NCBI GenBank assembly: GCA_934725535.1
Contig: CAKVBV010000026.1
Coordinates: 1 to 32,928, forward strand
Length of the DNA: 32,928 bases
Reading direction: 5' to 3'
DNA from: an uncultured Bacteroidales bacterium
GTDB taxonomy: Bacteria > Bacteroidota > Bacteroidia > Bacteroidales > Paludibacteraceae
Part shown: positions 1 to 6,619 of the stretch, piece after piece
How the letters are laid out: every line of letters begins with the position of its first letter
Position numbering within the stretch: the first letter of the stretch is position 1
Translations under genes and position numbers: made by a program
Notes under the pieces: model-generated
The model's database searches: none
Seen by the model: the letters and a program-made list of their open reading frames with translations, nothing else
Told to the model about the DNA's origin: nothing

Positions 1-40
1 CTCGTAGATGGCAATCCTTTACCTGTTTTTAAGTCTATCC

Positions 41-60
41 TTATATCGAACTCACGTTAA
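41..60. repeat. 20-bp dispersed repeat, copy 1
   Basis: TTATATCGAACTCACGTTAA lies just before the first gene. A second copy with one mismatch (TATATT for TATATC) is at 5825-5844, also in a gene-free gap and in the same orientation. Its function is unknown; it could be a regulatory site or the remnant of an element end. Confidence 0.6.
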
Positions 61-75
61 CTTAAATAATTTCTT

Positions 76-534
76 ATGAAACGAAAATTACTAATTTTGT
101 TGATGTGTGCCGTGGGCATATCCGCTTATGCCGCCACGGAGTTGAAAATCGTGCCTATGTCAGGAGCAGAGACGGCTTACTCTGTTGCTGTGATAGGTAA
201 GTTGGTGCCTAATGGCAGTAACATTGAGTTGTGGAGCCATACAGGAACATTGTTGGCTACCGAGCCGGTGGCTAATATCCGTCGTATTGTGTTCTGTGAG
301 TCAACAGGTACTTCGGTTTCCAACACAGATGCTGCAGTAGTCTCCGTATATCCCAATCCTACAGATGATATACTGATGGTGAAGGGAATAGAGAATCAAG
401 TGCTGCGTGTCTTTGATATGCAAGGGCATCTGATTAAGCAGGTGGAAGGAGCAGAAGTCAATGTGTCCGATATGGCAAGTGGTACATATTTGTTGCAAAT
501 AGGCACGCAGGTAGTACGATTCATAAAACAATAG
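76..534 (+). CDS. small secreted protein with T9SS type A sorting domain
   Basis: The protein has 152 residues. It begins with a signal peptide (charged MKRK, hydrophobic core, cleavage likely after AYA near residue 19). Residues about 20-75 form a short beta-rich module with the pattern ELWSHTGTLLA...ANIRRIVF. The same kind of module opens the next gene and the 12990-14036 gene (VW-DG...VDS-TF). Residues about 90-152 match the type IX sorting domain: VYPNPTDD, then LRVFDMQGHLI, then GTYLLQI and a basic end. Known family behaviour is Sec export, passage through the T9SS and cleavage of the tail. Nothing catalytic is visible, and the mature protein would be almost only the N-terminal module. 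The next gene starts 26 bases downstream, so the two may be co-transcribed. No TAnnTTTG promoter is visible in the 75 bases upstream. Confidence 0.8.
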   Translation: MKRKLLILLMCAVGISAYAATELKIVPMSGAETAYSVAVIGKLVPNGSNIELWSHTGTLLATEPVANIRRIVFCESTGTSVSNTDAAVVSVYPNPTDDILMVKGIENQVLRVFDMQGHLIKQVEGAEVNVSDMASGTYLLQIGTQVVRFIKQ

Positions 535-560
535 TCTAACCAAAAGAATATAACACGAAT

Positions 561-1517
561 ATGAAAACTATTAAATTGTTGGTTCTTGCCTTGCTGGCAA
601 CCTTTTCTATGAATGCCCAAGAGGTAGTGAAACTGAATGTATGGGTCGATGGTTCCAAGACGGAGTTCACTTTGAGTTCGGTTGACAGCCTTACTTTCAG
701 TACATCGGTTGTGCCGGATGATGTCCTCACCGGTACATTCTCCGTGTCTGCTACCAAGCAGGTTCGTTTCTCCAAGGGCAACCTGCAATACACGCAGAGT
801 ACACAGACTTGGGCATTTGCGGATAATCAGTATGATATGTTGGGTACGGATAATGTGGATGGGGGTGATGTACAGATAGATTCAGATTATGGATATTATT
901 ACAAAAATGGTAACACCTTGGCAGACAAGATAGACTTGTTCGGTTGGAGTGGTAGTACAGGTAGTGCCAAGTGGGGTATCGGTACCTCGCAGTCCAATTC
1001 GAATTATAGTGGTGATTTCGTGGATTGGGGCACCAATATAGGTGATGGTAAGACGTGGTATACTTTGACTATTGATGAGTGGTATTACTTGCGTTATACT
1101 CGTACCAATGCCGACAACCTTGTCGGTGTGGCACGTATCAATCTCAATGCAGACGGTAGCAAGTATGCAAATGGTCTCGTTTTGCTCCCCGACAATTGGA
1201 CATGCCCTGCGGGTGTAACGTTCAAGTCGGGCTTTGCCGATACATATAGCGTTCAGGCGTATGCCAATTATCAGACTTTCACCCTGTCTGATTGGCAGAA
1301 GTTGGAGTCCGCCGGTGCTGTTTTCTTGCCTTGTGCGGGCTTCCGCTACGGCTCGAGTGTGATCGGTGTCGGGTCGTTCGGCGACTACTGGTCGGCTACT
1401 CCCGGCGTTACGGACGTCGCGAGGCTCATGCGCTTCGACTCGACGTACGCGAACACGAACTTTTGGAACAATCGCAACTACGGGCAATCGGTGCGGTTGG
1501 TGCAGGATCTTAAGTAA
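561..1517 (+). CDS. secreted C-type-lectin/FISUMP-like protein, candidate DGR target
   Basis: The protein has 318 residues with a signal peptide MKTIKLLVLALLATFSMNAQ. Residues 21-50 are the short VW-DG...VDSLTF module shared with its neighbours. From about residue 58 (FSVSATKQVRFSKGNLQY) to the end it resembles the Bacteroidales secreted family related to the Fibrobacter major paralogous domain and formylglycine-generating/C-type-lectin folds. Landmarks are WGIG, FVDWGTN, EWYYL, LPDNWTCP, TLSDWQKLESAGAVFLP, GDYWSA and the ending GQSVRLVQDL. A paralogue is encoded at 12990-14036. The last 58 residues (261-318) look like a DGR variable region: alternating diversified and fixed positions around YWS, R-M-F and NNR, with a fixed GQSVRLVQD end. 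A GC-rich stem-loop follows the stop codon. No reverse transcriptase or template repeat lies in the window, so active diversification is an inference. The role is probably surface binding, with unknown ligand. Confidence 0.75.
   Translation: MKTIKLLVLALLATFSMNAQEVVKLNVWVDGSKTEFTLSSVDSLTFSTSVVPDDVLTGTFSVSATKQVRFSKGNLQYTQSTQTWAFADNQYDMLGTDNVDGGDVQIDSDYGYYYKNGNTLADKIDLFGWSGSTGSAKWGIGTSQSNSNYSGDFVDWGTNIGDGKTWYTLTIDEWYYLRYTRTNADNLVGVARINLNADGSKYANGLVLLPDNWTCPAGVTFKSGFADTYSVQAYANYQTFTLSDWQKLESAGAVFLPCAGFRYGSSVIGVGSFGDYWSATPGVTDVARLMRFDSTYANTNFWNNRNYGQSVRLVQDLK
1341..1514 (+). other. candidate DGR variable region (VR)
   Basis: This is the 3' end of the gene, residues 261-318. Many codons have the form NNC between fixed words (TGG TCG GCT, GCG AGG, AAC AAT CGC, then GGG CAA TCG GTG CGG). 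That is what remains when AAC codons of a template are diversified at adenines. As I recall Bacteroides DGR templates, their encoded protein reads like R-NNN-GS-NN-GSNGNYWS...NNARNMNFNS...NNNRGNGQSVRLVQD, and this tail lines up with that frame. Codon choice here (TCG, ACG, GCG, CGG, AGG) also looks different from the gene's first two thirds. The call rests on pattern recognition; no template copy is available in the window. Confidence 0.6.
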
Positions 1518-1524
1518 CCACGAT

Positions 1525-1560
1525 AGCCTTCTGTCCGCCCGCAGGCAGCGGCAGAAGGCT
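1525..1560 (+). other. GC-rich stem-loop just after the candidate VR
   Basis: AGCCTTCTG (1525-1533) pairs perfectly with CAGAAGGCT (1552-1560). After a one-base bulge CCGC (1535-1538) pairs with GCGG (1548-1551), leaving a 9-base loop. It begins 8 bases after the stop codon. No U-run follows, which argues against an ordinary terminator. DGR target genes are known to carry a hairpin/cruciform just 3' of the variable region that stimulates homing, and the position fits. Confidence 0.65.
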
Positions 1561-1587
1561 TGGATTGTGTAGGGTGTCCGTTCTGTA

Positions 1588-1622
1588 TTTTTCTTGTGGG
1601 GCTCGATACCCCACAAGAAAAA
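1588..1622. terminator. 14-bp perfect hairpin, probable bidirectional terminator
   Basis: TTTTTCTTGTGGGG (1588-1601) pairs with CCCCACAAGAAAAA (1609-1622) around a 7-base loop. The A/T-rich outer arms give a U-run on either strand. It lies about 70 bases after the 561-1517 gene and before a dispersed repeat. Confidence 0.6.
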
Positions 1623-1672
1623 GCGGGGCGACCTCTTGATATTGGTACCTGATTGTTTCGACATTGACTGCT

Positions 1673-1869
1673 TAATCACATACTAATATCATACTAATCA
1701 CATACTAATCACATACTAATGTCATAGTCTTAACCCGAGTATCTCCCCAACCCCTCCAAAGGAAGGGGCTCTATAAAATGTGTTGAATATGGTTAGAACC
1801 GTCCAAAGGGCAAATGACGATGCGAGGTGATAAGATATTCTGCTCAAGCCACAGGCTTTTGCCTCGCAT
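1673..1869 (-). repeat. composite dispersed repeat, copy A
   Basis: Read on the minus strand, this copy has a hairpin module (ATGCGAGG at 1820-1827 with CCTCGCAT at 1862-1869, inner stem AAGCC/GGCTT at 1846-1858). Then come a 38-bp core (1782-1819) identical to 10111-10148 and 16846-16883, a CCCCTTCC...GGAGGGG hairpin near 1750-1770, and five 11-bp units of the type GTATGTGATTA (1673-1727). The rest of the 1518-2094 gap, 1870-2017, shows only a small ACGGC-GTA-GCCGT hairpin (1966-1978). No supportable gene lies in the gap. Confidence 0.8.
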
Positions 1870-2017
1870 GGAGCACTCCGCTATGCCCTCGTCTCTGGTA
1901 AAGGGGGGCTTGCGTGGCAAGGCAAACCTAAAACACTCGTGAATTGATGACCAATTTGTAATAATACGGCGTAGCCGTCCGTTCACACAAGTCCCGACAA
2001 TGCGGATTGGCACAAGA

Positions 2018-2049
2018 TTTGTATATGTGTATTAAAAGCAGTACTTTTG
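2018..2049 (+). promoter_or_regulatory. Bacteroidota-type promoter for the dCMP deaminase operon
   Basis: TTTG (2018-2021), a 20-base spacer and TACTTTTG (2042-2049) match the Bacteroidota -33 TTTG / -7 TAnnTTTG consensus. Transcription should start a few bases downstream, leaving a leader of about 40 bases before the 2095 start. Confidence 0.75.
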
Positions 2050-2094
2050 CAGATATGTAGTACATTTTGTAAATGTATTTGCGCGTAAAATATA

Positions 2095-2529
2095 ATGTTT
2101 ATGGATAAGCAGACCAAACGTGATTACCTCTATATGCGCATGGCGCGGACATGGTCGGAGAACAGTTATTGCCAACGCCGGAAGGTGGGGGCAATCCTCG
2201 TAAAGGACCAGATGATTATCTCCGACGGCTACAACGGCACCCCGAGCGGGTTCGAGAACATCTGCGAGGACGAGAACAATGTATCCAAACCCTACGTGCT
2301 ACACGCCGAGGCGAATGCCATCACCAAGGTGGCACGCAGCCACAACAGCAGCGACGGTGCCACCCTCTATGTGACCGCTTCGCCTTGTATGGAGTGTGCC
2401 AAACTGATTATCCAGGCAGGTATCAAGCGCGTGGTATATGGTGAAGAATATCGTATAATGGACGGAATCGACCTGCTGCAACGGGCGGGGATAGAGGTGT
2501 GCTATTTGAAAGATATAGAAAGCAAATAA
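2095..2529 (+). CDS. dCMP deaminase (cytidine/deoxycytidylate deaminase family)
   Basis: The protein has 144 residues, the usual family length. It should be a cytoplasmic zinc enzyme that converts dCMP to dUMP, feeding thymidylate synthesis. The zinc site is complete: H70-A-E72 (HAEANAI) supplies a zinc ligand and the catalytic glutamate, and P97-C98-M-E-C101 supplies two cysteines. The GYNGTPSGFEN and YVTASPCMECAKLII segments are typical of bacterial dCMP deaminases. Met3 (2101) is an equally good start. A clear promoter lies upstream. The S41 protease gene begins 44 bases after the stop, a neighbour arrangement also seen in other Bacteroidales. A related tRNA/cytosine deaminase is less likely given the length and motif context. 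Confidence 0.9.
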   Translation: MFMDKQTKRDYLYMRMARTWSENSYCQRRKVGAILVKDQMIISDGYNGTPSGFENICEDENNVSKPYVLHAEANAITKVARSHNSSDGATLYVTASPCMECAKLIIQAGIKRVVYGEEYRIMDGIDLLQRAGIEVCYLKDIESK

Positions 2530-2573
2530 ACCCGATTAGGCTATTGGAACTCATCTTGTAAAAAACATAGATT

Positions 2574-4211
2574 ATGAAGAACGTAAAGAAATACATTTTT
2601 CCTACCCTGACTATCGTGGCATTGCTGGTCGGCTTTCTGATTGGCAACGCAGTATCCAACAAGGTCAACGCTCAGCGTTTCTACATCCAGAACGGCAAAC
2701 TCTTCCAGCAGCCCGAGTCCAAGGTGGACCAGTTGCTGGAACTGATGAAGACCGCCTACGTGGAGGACATCGATGTGGACAGCATCACCGAGGACGTGAT
2801 GGTGGACCTCGTCAAGCACCTTGACCCGCACTCCGCATATATCCCCAAGAAGGACTTGCAGGCGGTGAACGAAGAGTTATCTTCCTCATTCTCAGGCATT
2901 GGCGTGCAGTTCTCCATTCAGAACGACACCGTGCAGATTGTTGCCATTGTCCCGGGCGGACCCTCCGAAGGCGTGGGCTTGCTGGCAGGCGACAGGATTG
3001 TGACCGTCAACGACTCCGCTTTCTCCGGCAAGGGCATTAACAACGAGCGTGTCCTGAAGACTCTCCGCGGACCCAAAGGCACCCAAGTCACCATCGGCGT
3101 GAAGCGCAAAGGCACCCCCGAGGTACTCAACTTCACCGTCACTCGTGGCGATATACCTATCCACTCGGTGGATGCCAAGTTCATCATCACGCCCGAGCAC
3201 GCCAAACGGAAAGGCGAAAAGATTGGTTTCGTGCGCGTCAACCGCTTCGGCGAGAACACCTACGACGAGTTCATCGCGGCACTTGCTACCCTCAAAGGGC
3301 AGGGCGCGACATCCTATATCGTGGACCTTCGCGAGAACGTGGGCGGCTTTATGGACCAAGCCATCAAGATGGCAAACGAGTTCCTGAGTCGTGGCGACAT
3401 GATTGTGTATGCCGAAGGGCGTTCCTACCCGCGCTACGAGGCGCGTGCCAACGGTGCGGGGCGGTTCCAGCGCGAACCCCTTGTGGTGCTGATTGACGAC
3501 TTCTCCGCCTCGGCAAGCGAGATTTTCGCGGGGGCAATGCAGGACAACGACCGTGCCACCATCATCGGTCGCCGTTCCTTCGGCAAAGGTCTCGTGCAGC
3601 AGCAACTACCCTTCTCCGACGGCAGTGCTATCCGTCTCACGGTGGCGCGCTATTACACCCCGTCAGGGCGTTGTATCCAGAAGCCATACACCCTCGGCGA
3701 CCAGGACGACTATGCGATGGACCTCCTCAACCGCTACGAGCATGGCGAGTTCTTCTCGGCGGATAGCGTTCATTATCAAGATACTACGGTCTATTACACC
3801 AAGCACGGGCGCATCGTACACGGTGGCGGCGGCATTATGCCCGATGTCTTTGTCGGACGCGACACCACGCTCTATACGCCCTATTTCAACCAGGTGGCTA
3901 ACCGCGCCTACACCTACCAGTTCGCCTACCAGTACACCGACAAGCACCGCAAGGAACTGAGCCGCTACACCGACTGGCAGGCACTCGAGAAGCACCTCAA
4001 GCAGGCGAATTGGATGCCCGAGTTTGTGGCTTTCGCCAAGGAGAAAGGGGTGGAGCCCGACCAAGAGCAGATAGCCAAGTCGCGACCCCTGTTGGAGCGG
4101 CTTATCAACGCCTATATCGTCCGCAATATCCTCAACGACGAGGGCTTCTTCCCGCTCTTCGAGCGCGACGACAACATCACCCGCAAAGCCGTAACCACCC
4201 TCTGTGAGTAG
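2574..4211 (+). CDS. S41 family C-terminal processing peptidase
   Basis: The protein has 545 residues. An N-terminal hydrophobic segment (about residues 8-28, FPTLTIVALLVGFLIGNAVS) acts as signal or membrane anchor, so the enzyme should work in the periplasm. A helical region (about 40-90, with HLDPHSAYI) is followed by a PDZ domain (about 95-180, FSGIGVQF...VPGGPSEGVGLLAGDRIV). The S41 protease core spans about 185-370. The Ser-Lys dyad can be placed: Ser313 in DFSASASEIFAGAMQ and Lys338 in RRSFGKGLVQQ, 25 residues apart as in E. coli Prc. A long C-terminal helical region (about 430-545) is typical of Bacteroidetes members. Such proteases trim C-termini of envelope proteins; the substrate here is unknown. 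The following gene overlaps its end by 8 bases. Confidence 0.92.
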   Translation: MKNVKKYIFPTLTIVALLVGFLIGNAVSNKVNAQRFYIQNGKLFQQPESKVDQLLELMKTAYVEDIDVDSITEDVMVDLVKHLDPHSAYIPKKDLQAVNEELSSSFSGIGVQFSIQNDTVQIVAIVPGGPSEGVGLLAGDRIVTVNDSAFSGKGINNERVLKTLRGPKGTQVTIGVKRKGTPEVLNFTVTRGDIPIHSVDAKFIITPEHAKRKGEKIGFVRVNRFGENTYDEFIAALATLKGQGATSYIVDLRENVGGFMDQAIKMANEFLSRGDMIVYAEGRSYPRYEARANGAGRFQREPLVVLIDDFSASASEIFAGAMQDNDRATIIGRRSFGKGLVQQQLPFSDGSAIRLTVARYYTPSGRCIQKPYTLGDQDDYAMDLLNRYEHGEFFSADSVHYQDTTVYYTKHGRIVHGGGGIMPDVFVGRDTTLYTPYFNQVANRAYTYQFAYQYTDKHRKELSRYTDWQALEKHLKQANWMPEFVAFAKEKGVEPDQEQIAKSRPLLERLINAYIVRNILNDEGFFPLFERDDNITRKAVTTLCE

Positions 4212-5523
4212 TCGTTGGCAACACATACGCGACTTCATTCAGTACGACCTGTGGCGACACAGCCGTACTGATTTCAGCGACCGCCACAAGCGTGTGCGGT
4301 ACAAACTGCTGCAAACCATCATATTGGTTGTCAGGGGCTTCCGCGACAAGGACCTCAACGTCCGCGCCAATGCCCTCACCTACTCGCTGCTGTTTGCCAT
4401 AGTGCCTATCATCGCTGTCATTCTTGCCATCGCACGCGGCTTCGGCTTCGAGCAGGTGATAGAAATGAAACTCAACCAGTCTTTTCTCGGCGAGACCAAC
4501 CTCGTCCCGACCATTATGGAGTGGGTGGACCGCTACCTCCAGACCGCGCAGGGCGGAGTATTCCTGGGCATCGGATTACTCGTGCTGCTCTGGGCGGTCT
4601 ATTCGTTCTTCCGCATGGTGGAGACGTCCTTCAACGGCATCTGGAACGTGCGCCAGTCGCGCTCATTCGGACGGCAGTTCGCCAACTATCTCGCCATCCT
4701 CTTCCTCGTCCCCGTGCTGATTATCGTCACTTCGGGTCTGTCCATTTTATTAGGTTCGGCGGCATCCAACCCGCTGATACAGGCGATAGAGCCCCTCCGC
4801 CGCTGGACACTCCGTATATTGCCATTCATTGTGGCGTCGGGCATCTTCACGTGGATGTACATCGCCATTCCGAACACCAAAGTGCGGTTCGTGGCTGCGG
4901 TAGTACCCGGCGTGCTGGTCGGCGTGCTGTTCCAACTGATACAGATGCTCAGCACCTACCTCATGATGTTCTTTACCCGCACCAGCGTCGTCTATGGCGC
5001 CTTTGCGGCTATCCCGTTGGTTCTTATATGGTTACACATCAGTTGCCTGCTCCTTATCGTGGGTGCGGAACTGGGTTTCGCTATCCAGAACAACGAGATG
5101 TTTGCCTACGAGCGCGACCTTCAGCACATGTCCCGCCGCTACAAGGACTATGTCATGCTCTACCTCCTGACCATCATCATTCGCCGTTTCGAGCAGGACG
5201 AGATACCCCTCACGGCGCACGAACTGGCGCAGCAGAACCAACTGCCCATTCGTCTGGTCAGCCAACTGCTCTCGCGCCTTGAAGAGACGCATATCGTCCG
5301 TGAGGTCTATGTCGAGGACAAGGAGGACACCACCTATGTCCCCGCCCTCGACACCCGCCGCATCACCGTCGGCATGGTGCTTGACCGCATATCCGCACAG
5401 GGCACCGAGCAGTTCCTCCGCAACACGCCCCCCGAGATGCAGCACTTCTGGGAGCAGTACAGCCGCATTGTCCTCTCCCATCCCTCCCTCGACGACGTCC
5501 TCGTCTCCGAATTAGGTGGATAG
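4204..5523 (+). CDS. YihY/BrkB-family inner-membrane protein with C-terminal winged-helix-like region
   Basis: The protein has 439 residues and a GTG start that overlaps the protease stop by 8 bases, implying translational coupling; no ATG lies nearby. The YihY/BrkB domain covers about residues 30-300, with RANALTYSLLFAIVPIIAVILAIA, VFLGIGLLVLLWAVYSFFRMVE, LAILFLVPVLIIVTSGLSIL, WMYIAIPNTKVRF, and VYGAFAAIPLVLIWLHISCLLLIVGAELGFA as landmark segments, about six membrane spans. The family was once mis-named RNase BN; its function is still unclear. After the membrane part a soluble C-terminus (about 310-439) carries LTAHELAQQNQLPIRLVSQL and LEETHIVREV, which looks like a winged helix, as seen in other Bacteroidetes members. 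No terminator hairpin is obvious after the stop. Confidence 0.88.
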   Translation: MSSRWQHIRDFIQYDLWRHSRTDFSDRHKRVRYKLLQTIILVVRGFRDKDLNVRANALTYSLLFAIVPIIAVILAIARGFGFEQVIEMKLNQSFLGETNLVPTIMEWVDRYLQTAQGGVFLGIGLLVLLWAVYSFFRMVETSFNGIWNVRQSRSFGRQFANYLAILFLVPVLIIVTSGLSILLGSAASNPLIQAIEPLRRWTLRILPFIVASGIFTWMYIAIPNTKVRFVAAVVPGVLVGVLFQLIQMLSTYLMMFFTRTSVVYGAFAAIPLVLIWLHISCLLLIVGAELGFAIQNNEMFAYERDLQHMSRRYKDYVMLYLLTIIIRRFEQDEIPLTAHELAQQNQLPIRLVSQLLSRLEETHIVREVYVEDKEDTTYVPALDTRRITVGMVLDRISAQGTEQFLRNTPPEMQHFWEQYSRIVLSHPSLDDVLVSELGG

Positions 5524-5865
5524 TCTCCTCAGGTGTTAATGGTGACTATCCTTTCGGACAGTATCATACATTATAGGCGTTTCCTCTGTCAATGGAGCCG
5601 TCCGTTCATAATAGTCCTGATGCCTTTATATGTCTGTTAATGGAACTTTGGTCTCGCGATGCATTAACGATTGATTAACGGCGATTAGCGGAGAACCATC
5701 ACCCGACAATGCAATTCGTCGTCAATTAATGATAATTCGTGTTTATTATTTGTTGTGGTTACGATGTCGTTATCTGTTGTGTATAGTTGTTGTCAGTTGT
5801 TGACCGACACGTTCCTCTCCGTTGTTATATTGAACTCACGTTAATGGAGTGGGTATGTTGCCGTC
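5524..5865. other. gene-free gap
   Basis: No supportable gene, terminator or consensus promoter was found. It holds several GTTAATGG or TTAACG words, a T/G-rich stretch (about 5735-5800) and the second copy of the 20-bp repeat (5825-5844). It separates two convergent operons. Confidence 0.6.
5825..5844. repeat. 20-bp dispersed repeat, copy 2
   Basis: TTATATTGAACTCACGTTAA differs from 41-60 at one base and has the same orientation. Here it lies 22 bases past the 3' end of the barrel-protein gene. Confidence 0.6.
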
Positions 5866-6612
5866 TTAGAACTCCCAAAGATAGATACCCAACTTTATCT
5901 GCCACTGGTCGAAGCGACCGCGGGTATAGACATCCTTGTCAGAGAACGACTGGGCTTGGTATGGGTTGATGATACCGAAATCATATCCCCCGCGGAGGAA
6001 ATAACGGTCGTATTGGAAGCCCGCGCCCACGCCCCACGTTACATTCACGCGCTTCAAGGCACGGTCGCCCGCACCTTCGGGGTTAGCGTCCTTGCTGTAA
6101 GGCTCGGCGTTGTAGTGGTTGATGGTGCTTGCTTGTGAAGTGACACCATTATCATCCTGAACGTACTCTTTCCCCGTCATAGCAAGTCCGCACTGGATAG
6201 TTGGACCCGTATAGAGAATGAGCCATGTGCGTTTGGCAATCTCAAACTTGTACTGCCAGTCCACAGGGATTTCCAATTGATGGTAGAAACTGCGGGTGCG
6301 TGTCTTGGGATAGAGCGAACCCGTATATTTCTGCGCCCAGTCGGTGGAACCTGCGCCAAAGGTGTAGTTGAGTGCCATAGAGAATCCGAACCCCTTCACG
6401 AGGGTGGCGTCATACACAAAACCCGCCTTCAGACCATTATATATAGTGGTCGTGCTGAGTTTCGTGACATCGGTCTGTGTGGGGGCGTTGAGGCGTGTGA
6501 TAGGTTCTGCAAAACCTAACTGCAAACCAATGAATTGCGGCGGGTTGCTCTGTGCAAAAGTGGCACTGAGGGCAGTGGCGAGTAGCACTGCAAGAATGGT
6601 TATCTTCTTCAT
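5866..6612 (-). CDS. outer-membrane beta-barrel protein
   Basis: Starting at the ATG at 6612 (MKKITILAVLLATALSATFAQ, a classic signal peptide) gives 248 residues. The frame stays open further upstream to 6861, but that part overlaps the OstA-like gene and is not coding. The mature protein alternates polar and aromatic residues in strands (GLQLGFAEPIT, GLKAGFVYDATLVKGFGFSMALNYTF, FYHQLEIPVDWQYKF, VNVTWGVGAGFQYDRYFLRGGYDFGI) and ends with QIKLGIYLWEF, a terminal aromatic as in BamA-recognised barrels. This is the PorT-like/OMP_b-brl class. It starts 7 bases after the OstA-like gene in a surA-ostA-barrel operon, which suggests an envelope role. The specific function is unknown. Confidence 0.85.
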   Translation of the reverse strand: MKKITILAVLLATALSATFAQSNPPQFIGLQLGFAEPITRLNAPTQTDVTKLSTTTIYNGLKAGFVYDATLVKGFGFSMALNYTFGAGSTDWAQKYTGSLYPKTRTRSFYHQLEIPVDWQYKFEIAKRTWLILYTGPTIQCGLAMTGKEYVQDDNGVTSQASTINHYNAEPYSKDANPEGAGDRALKRVNVTWGVGAGFQYDRYFLRGGYDFGIINPYQAQSFSDKDVYTRGRFDQWQIKLGIYLWEF

Positions 6613-6619
6613 AATCAGA

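Noticed and set aside
1525..1560. Stem-loop after the candidate variable region as an ordinary terminator
   Set aside because: No U-run follows, and a better terminator-like hairpin occurs at 1588-1622; a DGR-type role fits the position better, though unproven.
1870..2017. Possible insertion-sequence remnant in the gap before the dCMP deaminase
   Set aside because: No transposase-like translation, terminal inverted repeats or target duplication can be seen.
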